NCBI GenBank assembly: GCA_015039365.1
Contig: WION01000002.1
Coordinates: 496,001-560,000 of the forward strand
Direction: 5' to 3'
From: Amanita rubescens
Taxonomy: Eukaryota; Basidiomycota; Agaricomycetes; Agaricales; Amanitaceae
DNA length: 64,000 nucleotides
This document shows, piece by piece, positions 10,807 through 21,255 of this stretch (its first letter is position 1; every line of letters begins with the position of its first letter). Below the pieces are notes generated by a model that worked only from the letters and a program-made list of their open reading frames with translations, did no database searches and had not been told where the DNA came from. A program made the translations under genes and the position numbers.

Positions 10807-13800
10807 TTAAGTTCGCATTGGGGTGCTCATACGCGTATCCAGACGTCTAATTTCTTTCTCGAGCTTATCCATCCCTGTTGAACCCCGCAAGTTGCTAGCC
10901 GGGGACATACCACGCGCGCCGTGTTTATCAAATAGGTATGTTAGCAAATTCTTTTTGTCCTCTGCCAGGCCATCCAGGAGAGCAAACAAGTGTGTTTCAT
11001 CGCGTAAGACCAATTGCGCCGAGATTATGGCGGCCGCCGCAGATTCGCGTACGATCAATGATGTTCGGTCGTTCAATGCCTACAAAGTATCATCATCTCC
11101 TCTGATGATCGCGTCCACGGTTCTTGACTCACTGTTATCAAGGTCTGTCTTAGTCGAGGAAGTTCCTCCTCAGCAATTTCAGCTGGCAACCGTAGAATGA
11201 ACTTTCCGAGGGCGATAAGACCAAATGCGTATGAGATGGCTTTTATGGTTTCCTCGTGGTCAGCAGCAGGCGCCTCAGCGTAGAACGCACGTAGGCTAGC
11301 ATGCATCGTCGTCAGGCCATACACAGGATCAATTTTGGACGTAAGATGATCACGAATAATATTCGTCGCTTCGAGCACCTTGCAGAAAAGTCAGGACGGC
11401 TAAACCTTACAATGGGTCGTTACTTACCTCGTGCCTATTAGAGTATCGTACCCGCAGTAGGATCGAAAAGAGCTCTGCTTCTTTTCCTTCTACATACGTG
11501 GCTTGATTTTCCAGAATTTCAAGAAGCAAAATTAATGCATAATCTGTGTTTTCTGAATCCTGAAATGGTCATCAGAACTCCACAGACGGTATAAAACATC
11601 ATCATCAAAACCTTGGCACCATTAAGGTATTGCATTAGCGCTCGGAATAGCCTGTCGAATGTTTTATCCTTTTCCCATATATCAGGGTGCGAAAAAGGCA
11701 TAGATTGCGACCCATTGAAAGGCGAGGGGCTAACAGGACCATCGAGCATAGGACTCAGAGGCGGTGATATGCAAATAACCTTGTTAGCAGCGCAAATGGA
11801 AGCTAGTCCTTGCAGAGCTGTTAGCGTAGGCTCTCCGCCCTCTAGAACGGCGATGAGCTCTTGCAGCTCTGCGCCGTTTGCTGCATCGTCAGTCACCTGC
11901 TTAGTCAGTGCTAAGTGTAAGATTCAGTATTCCTGTTGTGCTGCTGTGAATTTCTACCCACACGCCTGGCGCTTAGCCCACCATCCGGTTTCACGCTTGT
12001 GGTAGGTTTGAAGCACATCAAGTAGTGACGATGTCTTTCCATTATATGCTGGACTGTTTTTGAACATTGCAGCTTGGTGTAGGATGGATGAATCGCGATT
12101 TGGGGTCTTAGGTGGTATACTGGCTTGCACATGTGCAAATGGGACAGGTTTAGCAGCTTTGCTTTTAACAGTGTGGCCATTGGATCCTCCGACCAACAAA
12201 GCTGCGGGTATAGGTGTATCTTCATCTTCAGGTTCCACTAGTTCCAATAATCTCTCCGCTGCACTTTCTGCTTGCTCCGCCCTAGCCCTAAGCGCATCCT
12301 CAACAACAGGCTGCCCAGGGACACCGTCTGGGAGTGACCCCGATGACATCGCATTTGATACAGTTGCGGTTGGATGAGAATGATCGGATTGAGGTGAAAG
12401 AGAAGGGCGAGGCGGGTAGATAAGAGGTACAGGAGGTTGCCGAACGAAGGGATTTGATGAGGACATGAAGTTGATAGAATCATCACATTCTGAATCGGTA
12501 TCAGGTATTGGTACAGTTTGCGCAAGGAGGAGAGATTCCTCTTGGAAATCCATAAAATTGGGTAATATACTCGAGTGCCGTACCGGCACAGGAACAGGTA
12601 TTTCGCGAACCGTACCGCCATTTGGGCGTGGCGATGGTGAAGCGGGACTTTCAGAGCTCGGAGGAGAGTCCGGGAGTTCCGTTGCAATGGCTCGGCGGAT
12701 AGTTGATGATCGTTTTGGGGATGAAGTTGTCGCTAACGAAGAGATACGGCGGCGATAAGTAGAATAATCGGGCGATGGAGGAGACAAGGCACGCTTGGAA
12801 CTGCCAGAAGGTATTCGAGAGTGTGACGTTGAAGACACGGCAGGCGTACTTGCTGTTCGCGCCATTCCTAAACTCGTTCCTGACACAACGCGAGATTTTG
12901 GTGCGACCGAGAAAGAATTCACTGACTTTCCGAGAGGAGACCCCGGCCGCGTCGTCGAATTCTGCAACGACAAGGGTGAATCAGGAAGATTGGTGGAAGA
13001 ATAGAGATCTTGGTTAGCCTGGCGACGAACAATAGGTGGCGCCGTGGCATTGGCCTTGGCTTTCGCTCGGGTAGCGGCAATTGCTGCTGCGACACTAGAC
13101 TTCTTCGACACTTTTGGTGTTGTGGGTGGTAAAGCTACGAGTTCCCGGTCTGGACAGACACTATCTAGCTGCTTCCGTGCAATTTGATCAAGCGAGTCCA
13201 TGATAATAGTACCCTTATCTCTCCATATTTCATTGAAGACCCAAAACATGACACGAGCGTTTTCCTTAACAGCTGGGTTTGGATCACTAAGGGATTTCCT
13301 AACCGATTTCTCTACAATTTCCAGATTTACCGACGACTCGATAATAGATTTGGCGCGTTGTCCGTGAACTTCCAAGTATTGTTTCAGGTGGCCGACAGCG
13401 AAAATTCGGGCCTGGACAGACTTCTCTTGTAGAATGTTCCACAGTAAAGGGATCACAGTCCGGGGTTGAGGAAAATGGTGTGATATAATTGCAGTTACAG
13501 AAGCCTGAGACAGTTGTGCAGTGATTTTCTTGGTCAAGCTAGCCAATTTGAGAAGACTAGTCAAAAGCACTTCGCAAAACGGATCCATTGCGGAGCCCAA
13601 GATTGACGCCATCTCGCAGTACAGGGAACAAGTATTCGAAGCTACAGTTGTCCGTAAGCTCGCAAGCTGGAATCTCTTGAATGAACGGAAATCCTGTTAT
13701 GTAATGAAATAGCACTCACAGTCTTCAAAGACCATTGTATAAAACCTTCCTTTAGAGAGGCGACAAAAGTATCTGAGAAACGTTGATAGACACCGCCTTT

Positions 13801-15281
13801 CAGCATGCCGCGGACGCGCATTATAGCTTGATCCCTAGCAACCCAGTTATGTTCTGTTTCTTTACCCTACGAATAGTGATGAATTCCTTGCTTGAGTGGA
13901 GAAGAGATTGATGGTACTTCGAAAGATTTTGCCATGGATACAAACTCATTTTCTAAATCCCTACTTGACGCTATCTACTCTACGATATCAGATCAAGCTG
14001 ATGGTAAGATAAAGAGGCACGTACAAATACTGTCTGAACTTCTGAGTCTTCGCTGTTCGGACTCGCGGCAGGAGGTGGGCTCGTCACGGCAGCGCGACTC
14101 GTAGGACGTGATGCCTCCTTCGCGTTGTCCTGACTGCCAGTTCTGACGTGACCTTCTGTCTGTGAACCTGCGCTCTGACTAACAACTCGCGGTCGGCGTC
14201 CTTGCAACATGAGACTTGGTGGTATATATTCTTTTGGGGCCGAAGCTTCTCCGTTCTCAGAGCCTTCGTGACTCTGACTCTGAGAAGGTGCAGGAGTACC
14301 GCTCATGAGCTTCATAAGGACACCGTCCACAATCGTTTTTCGCACTCCTTTTTTCGTCATCTCCTTCTTCAAATCAGCACGTGCAGCATCGGTGACGCCT
14401 GGGCCCAAAAACAGCTCCACAATAGAGTGGCGTGCGCAGTCGCGAACATGGGGGTCAGTATCTTCTAGACAATCAACAAGCAAAGAAAGGTAAGGTCGCA
14501 TGGGGAACGTAGGGTGGGAACGTCGAAGGTAGACCAGTGTCAGAATAGACTACGATGTCCAATCAGTAAGATAAGTACAGGTAGCATAACCCATTGCACG
14601 CGCCTGTTCCCTGACTTTCCAGACCTTGCTGGACAAGCCTGCTTCCTTCAGAAATCGCTCGAAAATCATGAGCGGCGTCTCAGGACCTTTACCATTGACG
14701 GAGCGAGAAGCGAGAGTACTTGGAGGCGCAACACGAAACGACAGTCCGCCAAGAATAACTAAACATTCGCGTGCTTTTGCTTGTATCTTCTCCTTGTCGC
14801 CGAGGCGTTCGATGACGCCTCCCGCTGGAAGGAAAGCATTGAGAGCTTGTCGTAGTGTCACAGCGTCTACTATCAGTGATGCTGAAGAAGTGGACTTTGA
14901 CAAAGAAGCGGCACTATGTGAGTGCCCATCCATCGGTCTGGTAATAAGAAGAGGAAGAAGGGATGGTAACGCGGAGAGCGTCGCGGTTGTCAAGAGCAGG
15001 TTCGCGGTACGAAGACATGACTTGAAGAGGTTGACGAGAGTGTCAGGATCGTCGATCTAACGCGATGTTAATGAGACCAAGTCGCAAAAAATGGGGTATA
15101 AGTGAATACTTGGATGTGCGACTCGAACAGGCCCTGAAGCTTAGCAAGTGCGTCGACCTTTACGTCGACATCTGCGGGTAGCTAGTAGTGTCGAGACTGG
15201 GTAGTATTACCAAGAGGAATACGCACCATTGCTCCTGCATTGCGATATGAGCTTCTCCAACCTTGAAGGATCAGAGTCCAT
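10807..15281 (-). CDS. CLS1: CLASP-family microtubule plus-end regulator (Stu1/Cls1 type)
   Basis: Microtubule rescue and spindle factor of the CLASP/Stu1 family. Exon 1 (ATG at 15279-15281) encodes MDSDPSRLEKLISQCRSN and joins DVDVKVDALAKLQGLFESH, the first HEAT repeat of a TOG domain. A block with SLLVDCLEDTDPHVRDCARH completes TOG1. After a Ser-rich linker comes the CLASP_N TOG domain (ENARVMFWVFNEIWRDKG, AISHHFPQPRTVIPLLW-like repeats). A long basic Ser/Pro-rich linker carries SHSRIPSGSSKR, an SxIP EB1-binding motif with codons at 12809-12820. The C-terminus (EEELPRLRQTLITV, ESAAAAIISAQLVLRDE, FALLDGLAEDKKNLLTYLFD) is the third TOG-like domain. Roughly 1,300 aa in many exons. Linker splice sites near 13700-14000 and 11400-11900 are approximate. 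The stop is at 10807. Family sure; the symbol follows fission yeast. Confidence 0.9.
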
Positions 15282-15371
15282 GGAAGGAAGGAGCAAGAAG
15301 TAAATGTAAATGTAAATGTACGATCATTTGATAAATTTATTATTCGAACAACAAATATTACGTTGTACATA

Positions 15372-15909
15372 CTACGCTCCCACCTTCTTGTCCGAGTGGC
15401 CGAGAGACTTTCCAGGCTGCACCTTGTCTCTGATGCGTTGCTTCTACCGACAAAATGTCAATGTCCGCTCTGCCCCTGCCACAGAATTGCATTACCAGAA
15501 GCTTTAGCTCCGGAAATCCACCCTCTACCTTGCGATCCCACATCAACTGAGCTGGTTCGGTTGCGCGAGATAGCCACACACGAAACCGTCCTCCTGTCTC
15601 GTCCGAATTCAACGGTATTAAAGTTATGCTTTCAATGGTCGGGGGAGGGAACGTTAGGAATAACTCTGTCTGAGTCCAGGTTGCCCGGTGTAACCTGCCA
15701 TATCTAAATGATGCTGATATCTCATTCTACGGAATCGTTCTCACCAGCGACACTGGTCATACACAGTTCAGCAGTTCCCCAGGTGATTTGAAAAGACTTA
15801 CTCTATCGCAGAACTCTATAATGATCGATGTCCCCCCAGAATGACCAGGAAAGACAAAGGTCGATGGATCAAGCTTTGGGTCATACTCAGATGGTGAGGA
15901 GTCGGACAT
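15372..15909 (-). CDS. Rdx-family (selenoprotein W/T/H-like) thioredoxin-fold protein
   Basis: Predicted 127-aa redox protein of the Rdx/SelW family, with Cys in both redox positions and no selenocysteine. Exons are 15802-15909, 15745-15752 (8 nt), 15496-15694 and 15372-15440, total 384 bases. The first exon ends IIIEFCDR, the 8-nt exon supplies C-R and the first two bases of W, and exon 3 continues LHRATWTQTELFLTFPPPTI. Together they make CDRC, the family CxxC, followed by the conserved W. The end is PELKLLQRIRDKVQPGKSLG, the SelW-like C-terminal helix and GxSLGH motif. The three introns are 49-55 nt, GT-AG. If read without splicing, the microexon is followed by TGA; that is intronic and not Sec. 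Divergent from PCH2 with 61 bp between starts. Function in fungi is unknown. Confidence 0.9.
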
Positions 15910-15970
15910 GATTGGATGTTTGTGTACGCGTTATTTGTCCCGTGACTTTAGGCCCGTCGCGTCACCTTCA

Positions 15971-17760
15971 ATGGTGGCTGCAATGAGTTCTACGCGAGAC
16001 TTGTCACTGCTTCCCGTACAAGTCAATAAATGGACTGTTCACAGTATGTTTTTTCCTATTCAAATCCTCCTTCCCTCACACTCTACGCAGTCGAGGTTCG
16101 CCTGCGGCCCCGTGCGGCTGCTCGCTTTGATACTATTCGAAATCTTGTACATTCATACCTGAAAGCCCTAGAGCGTATTGGCCTGCCTTCTACGATTGAT
16201 GGCTGGCAAGACGTGCCAGAGCTAGCTGCATCCGTCGAGCGCATTGTCGCGTCAGAGTCGTCATGTCCTTCTAAATCGCTTTCTCCGATAGAGATGGCGC
16301 TTCAAATACATGTGTATCAGCCCTCTGATACTGACTCATTTGAGGAATTTGCCAATGCCTCGGGATCGAGGGACGATGACGACGATACAATGGCTGCAAG
16401 CGTATGTGAATTGCCCAACAGGAGCTGGGAAGGCCTCTGGGACTCTCTCATATATGCGGACGATATAAAGTTGAAATTATTGAATTACATTCATGCAACT
16501 CTCGTCCTGAGCGATGCGAACATTGATTGTCCGTAACACGTTTTCGATCCATTGTACCACATAATTGACGCGTTGTCCAGTTAATCTTGTCTCTTGGAAC
16601 CGCGTAGTGTTGCTACATGGTCCACCAGGGACAGGCAAAACCTCTTTGTGCCGAGCTCTAGCTCAAAAGCTATCAATACGCTTGTCTCATCGGTGAGCAT
16701 GAAGTGAAGTCTATATCCCTGCATTAACATCAAGAAGCTATTCACATGCAAGGCTACTCGAAGTCAATTCTCATTCTCTATTCTCAAAATGGTTTTCCGA
16801 GTCTGGAAAACTGGTCCAGCGACTTTTCAATAGCATAGCAGAACTTGCAGACGAGCAAGATGCGTTTTTAGTAGTGCTGATAGGTTGAGGTGCATCCTTC
16901 TAGTTCGAGGCATGTCTGACTGTGATGCAGACGAGGTTGAGTCTTTGACAGCGGCTCGCGCTGGTGCCATGGCTGGCACAGAACCTTCCGATGGCTTACG
17001 GGTACGTCCAACAAAACGCATATATGTGCAAAACTGACGTGATTGCACAGGTGGTGAATGCACTACTAACACAACTTGACAAATTAAAGCATAGAAAAAA
17101 TGTTTTAATAATGTCAACAAGCAACCTTGTAAAAGCAATCGGTGTGTACCTTTTCAAGTCTTCTTTTCAGTCGCTAAGTTTCTTTAGATAGCGCCTTTGT
17201 TGATCGTGCAGATATCGTGCAATATGTAGACTTACCCCCGCGAGAGGCGATATACGAGATCTTGCGGACATGCCTATGCGAGATGATTAACAAAGGGGTC
17301 ATAGCCTCCATTGTGCGCTCATCTGTCGATGTATATCTGATCTGCTGATCCATCATACAACAGAATGTCCCGGCGTACAACCAAGCACATATGTATGATC
17401 TAACAATGAATATATCAGCAGAGATAAATGCTCTCTCCACTTCACTGGAAGATCCCCATGAACGGTCAAAGAATGTGGGACGACGGTTAATGGCTCTAGC
17501 AACGCAATGCAAGGTTCGCTTGTAGGCCAGTATATCCTGTTCATTGCTCAGATCGTTTCCTACAGACTCATTCTATGTCTGGTCGGGCTTTGCGACGGCT
17601 CCCAGTCTTGGCACTAGCGCGGTATATAGGAATCGGCCAAATCAACTCGAGCAATCCTGATGGGCGGAATACAGGAGCTGATGTGGAGATGTGGCTGCAA
17701 GGAATGGAAAGAGTTGTTCAGGAAAAAGTCATGGAGCTGGAAAAGCTTGTATCATGCTGA
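15971..17760 (+). CDS. PCH2: Pachytene checkpoint AAA+ ATPase Pch2/TRIP13
   Basis: AAA+ ATPase that remodels HORMA proteins (Hop1, Mad2), controlling meiotic crossover checkpoints and the spindle checkpoint. Starts [20 protein letters not shown], then [20 protein letters not shown], the substrate-binding N-terminal region. [20 protein letters not shown] precedes the ATPase core. Walker A is GPPGTGKT (16619-16642). The pore-loop region contains [20 protein letters not shown], and Walker B is LIDEVESL, split by an intron after the first base of Asp. [20 protein letters not shown] is sensor 1 with the following Arg, and [18 protein letters not shown] lies in the small domain with sensor 2 (GRALRRLP). 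About seven exons. All catalytic motifs are intact. Neighbouring Sfr1 and Ime4 homologues are also meiosis-linked. Confidence 0.94.
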
Positions 17761-18108
17761 TGTTGTATAATGGCACTCCTCATACCATATGTAGTTCGAA
17801 CCGTTTACAAGAATACGGAGATTTATTTGATTAAAGATGGTTTGAAGCCTAGATGGTCCTGAAAAATCAAAGAACCTAAAGTGACAACCTTAAACCCATC
17901 GCAGCTCTTGTAGCGAGGTATACTATTTTCTGTATATGTCAACCCGTACCGCACGCAACACCTAAATGGTCAAAGTCATTTCCCGCCCAATCCATGCATC
18001 TAAAAGTAATATATTTATAAGCTGAATTGTTTGAAAGAGTAGCTAGATAACACACTTTAGGTTCATCTCCACGGTAGGAACGACGACAGGTAATTCCGCA
18101 TGGAAAAG
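17761..18108. other. Intergenic, convergent 3' ends
   Basis: Spacer between PCH2 and the PPR-like gene, whose stops face each other. AT-rich, with no credible frame, repeat or RNA gene; likely 3' UTRs. Confidence 0.6.
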
Positions 18109-20130
18109 TTATCCTGAATAGGAGCTGGTGGGTCGTTCAGCGGATTTCATCCGTGGCCGCCTGTAGATCCGCATAAGTGGGTTACCTATCCTAGTGCGAT
18201 AAGTTGCAGCCCGTTGAAGACTATGCCCATCACCAGGATATCCGCGGCGGGGTTTGAAGTTCACGATTTCAATCCACTGAGCACGCGATACGTTTAATCT
18301 CTTGTCTTCTCCACTAAGATATAAGTCCTTCCCACCCCATACTCGTCTTCCCAGTCTCTCCTTCACGCGTTGAACTGTTCGACCCAGAACATCATCGACT
18401 GTGCTGGCTAGGTGCTCAATGCGTTCCAATTCACGCTCAAGGTGCTCGATATGTAAGTTGAGGTTGAAAGGCCTGATCTCACTTGAAGGATGGGATGCGA
18501 GCTCTTGATCGAGGTCCGCGTAAATGGGGGTTCCCACTTTTACGAAATTTCGTCGCATGCGAGACGAAGAATCCCGCGGTCGAACTGCTCGCAAGAGATC
18601 TGAAGCAGTTGAGGATGACGGTGTCAGACCCTGAGTCGACGGGGAGGATACATCGGAGTACATGTATTCCTGCTGATATAAAAGCGCCCGGGCGCGCGTC
18701 AGCTTCTCGTGGATATGTTTGCAAAACGCCAGCTCTGTTCGTTTCCCCTTGATGATTCTAGGTAGCTTGGTATTCAACCACCGCATAAGTTCAACATGCT
18801 TGCCACGGTTACTTTCGCCATAAACGGGAAGGAGGGTGGCTCGGGTAACCGAAATGCGAGGGGCGGCTATTTTGTTTAGTGGACTAGTCTTGAGCGAGTG
18901 TCGAAAAATGTGTCTTCTCTCCTTCTCCAATTTCATTAGTTGTATTAGGTAATGCCGAGCAAGAATGGTATGTCCTGCGGAACATAAATGGCGAATCAAC
19001 AGAGCGAAAGTTGTCGTGTTCGGTTCAGCGTATTGATTGTAAGTTTGAGAGACGGGGACCTTGACGCCAAAATCACCATCGTCGTCGTCGAATGAGGAGA
19101 ATAGATGCTGGCTAGCCTGAGGTAATGGCGTTGTCAGGGTTTCAAAGGCCTGAACCAGCTTGGACACGTTCCCAAGCCGCCCAAGTACCTCTATCGTGGT
19201 GTTGAGGGCCATGGTGGAGAATGGCACCATTGCGTGTAATGCCGGGAGCTCGATGTCTGGTATGCCGACGTCAACTTTCCGATCCTCGAGCCTGGAGTAT
19301 TCCAAGGCAGGGCGATCAGGATTGGACAAATCGATGCCATATCCCCATTTCATCAAGGAATCGAACCCGTCATTATCGAGTGTCTCCTTGAGAATTCGCG
19401 TGCATAAGTCGAGGCTGACAGGCGTAAATGACACCCTAAATTTCTTCATGTCATTAAGCAATTCAGAAGTCATTCTCTTCGTTTGTGCTATTAATCGGTG
19501 ATGGTGGAGAACCAGAATGGGCAGAGTGAGGCGGTGAGCAATCGCTTGAAAACACAAGGCGAAAGTCGTTGAGTTTGGCTGAAGTCCAAGGTGTAGAATC
19601 TCCTTGTACACATGAAGAGAACCGCTGTAGTGACCCGCTGCCGCAAACTGCTCCAGGATGAAATGATAGTCTTCCAGGTCTGGTTTCATACCCATGCTAC
19701 GAATAGCACGTATGACCGTCTGAAAACGTCCTTCGTGTATATGTGGGATTCGAGGTACATTCATAGCAAGTAATCTCCGCGCGGAAGAGAAACGCAGCTT
19801 CGAAGTAGGGGGAGTACATTGGCGTAGGACTTGCTGATACATTTTCAAAGGCAGACTCTCGCGCCCGAAATTGTTTACCAGGCTGGTATATTGTGACCAG
19901 ATGCGAGATGGGTTCCCTCGTATAGAGAGGGAGTATTCGAGGTCCACGATCTTTTGTTTAAGTAGAGCATCTACCTTTTCGTAGGACGCGGTATTCGACA
20001 CGTCTGGGCTGACCAAGGGTGGTAGTATAGGTGTAGAGGCAGAGCTGAAGAGCCTACGTGTGGGCTTTCTTCTTGCATCAGCAACAATGGAGAGCTGCGG
20101 TGCGCGAACCAAAGGTCGGACAGAAATCAT
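18109..20130 (-). CDS. Mitochondrial pentatricopeptide-repeat-like protein
   Basis: Intronless frame of about 673 aa. The frame is open to 20460, but that would run through the divergent Snd2 gene, so I take the ATG at 20128-20130: MISVRPLVRAPQLSIVADAR followed by RRKPTRRLFSSAST, a good mitochondrial presequence. Helix-turn-helix repeats of about 35 residues follow, e.g. GMKPDLEDYHFILEQFAAAG and LGLQPNSTTFALCFQAIAHR, with the PPR spacing (pattern G-xxP/N-xxxTFxxL). A later one is AEPNTTTFALLIRHLCSAGH. The C-terminal third is charged with a helix LNIHIEHLERELERIEHL-type segment. PPR proteins bind organelle RNA; a role in processing or translating mitochondrial mRNA is an inference from the family. 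Lack of introns contrasts with its neighbours. Confidence 0.75.
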   Translation of the reverse strand: MISVRPLVRAPQLSIVADARRKPTRRLFSSASTPILPPLVSPDVSNTASYEKVDALLKQKIVDLEYSLSIRGNPSRIWSQYTSLVNNFGRESLPLKMYQQVLRQCTPPTSKLRFSSARRLLAMNVPRIPHIHEGRFQTVIRAIRSMGMKPDLEDYHFILEQFAAAGHYSGSLHVYKEILHLGLQPNSTTFALCFQAIAHRLTLPILVLHHHRLIAQTKRMTSELLNDMKKFRVSFTPVSLDLCTRILKETLDNDGFDSLMKWGYGIDLSNPDRPALEYSRLEDRKVDVGIPDIELPALHAMVPFSTMALNTTIEVLGRLGNVSKLVQAFETLTTPLPQASQHLFSSFDDDDGDFGVKVPVSQTYNQYAEPNTTTFALLIRHLCSAGHTILARHYLIQLMKLEKERRHIFRHSLKTSPLNKIAAPRISVTRATLLPVYGESNRGKHVELMRWLNTKLPRIIKGKRTELAFCKHIHEKLTRARALLYQQEYMYSDVSSPSTQGLTPSSSTASDLLRAVRPRDSSSRMRRNFVKVGTPIYADLDQELASHPSSEIRPFNLNLHIEHLERELERIEHLASTVDDVLGRTVQRVKERLGRRVWGGKDLYLSGEDKRLNVSRAQWIEIVNFKPRRGYPGDGHSLQRAATYRTRIGNPLMRIYRRPRMKSAERPTSSYSG

Positions 20131-20260
20131 GTCAGGCCAGCTCAAGCAAAAAAATGCCACGTGAAGATGGTTGTTTATCCTGGAGAACATAGACAAACAT
20201 TGTAGTATACCAGCACTACTCCTCCACGCGACACGCGCTGAACACCTGCAGGCTGCAGAA

Positions 20261-20974
20261 ATGGCAAATGCTGCCGCAAAACGCATCGGTACGTACAACG
20301 CGCTTCCTTTAACTATGTCTAATGCGCCATCAGCCAACCAAAATGAATCAACGGTCAAAACTCTAAAGCTCGGCCTATTCATACCGACTCTCATCTCTTT
20401 TCTCCTCCGCGTACTGCTCAGGAGGTCATCACTGCCACCATCCAAGGGATCACTTGCCATCTACATTGTCACATTCTTCCCCGCCTTCTTCCTATCTAAT
20501 TACCTTATAAAGATTGGCACGACGCGACGCGATCCTACCACCGGCGCTCTGATTTCGTATGGCGAAGACCTTAATCAACCAGGAGTCACTGAATGGTGTT
20601 TCGACATCCTATACGTCACGTGTATGTTCTATGCCTCCCCAAAAAACTTTGGCGCGTAATTCTCTGCTAGGGGCTTGTCAGATAGGTAGTGGTCTCTTTG
20701 GCGACTGGTTCTGGTGGTTATATATGGTCGTAAGTGGTTGTCCCACCACCCTTCACGCACGAAGCACATTTATATGCTGTAGATTCCGCTGTATGCTGTG
20801 TTCAAGCTTTGGATTTCGGTAGTTTCTCCAGTGATTTTCGGACAGTCAAGAGCCACACCGACAGTTACTGGTGATCCAAACAATGAAGAACTCGCAAGCA
20901 AACGTCAGCAAAAACTCAAAAAGAGGAGCGACCGTGGCGACTCCCGCGTGAAGGTGCAAAGTGGGAAACGGTGA
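20261..20974 (+). CDS. SND2: SRP-independent targeting protein Snd2/TMEM208
   Basis: ER membrane protein of the SND pathway, which targets proteins with downstream transmembrane segments independently of SRP. Four exons: 20261 onward encodes MANAAAKRI, joined to ANQNESTVKTLKLGLFIPTL; the second ends in DILYVT; the third reads WACQIGSGLFGDWFWWLYMV; the last begins IPLYAVFKLWISVVSPVIFG and runs to the stop at 20972-20974. The FGDWFWWLYxVIPxYAxYKL-like stretch is the TMEM208 hallmark. Four hydrophobic segments are evident, and the C-terminus is basic and cytosolic-looking (LASKRQQKLKKRSDRGD). The length, about 175 aa, matches the family. Divergent from the PPR-like gene, with a 130-bp shared upstream region carrying CACGTG at 20158-20163. 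Confidence 0.9.
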
Positions 20975-21255
20975 TTTTTTCCGAGAGGCATCTGTAGCAT
21001 TTTTTCGTCGCCTAAGGTGTACAATAAATTAGAGTGTTTAGTCGTTGCTCCATGTCCAAGGACATTTTGAATCTACGTGAGTGGTTGCGATCCGTAAGGC
21101 GATTTACATAAGGAGACCTTCGCTCGTTTCCAATAATAGAAATTATATTACCAGAAGGAGGCAGAAGCGCTCTAAGACGATTAGCTTTCTTACTCTTCCT
21201 TCACGTTCACTCCCAATTGCTGGACTTACTAAGTCGCTCCTGCACCACGAGAAAG

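Noticed and set aside
11613..12005. Plus-strand frame within CLASP
   Set aside because: Shadow of the CLASP coding strand.
15741..15756. In-frame TGA after TGTCGCTGG as a selenocysteine codon in the SelW-like gene
   Set aside because: The TGA falls in an intron (GTGAG donor). Splicing restores CDRCW and the family C-terminus, and most fungi lack Sec decoding.
20131..20460. N-terminal extension of the PPR-like frame
   Set aside because: It runs antisense through Snd2 exon 1 and its promoter and lacks PPR features. The ATG at 20130 begins a good presequence.
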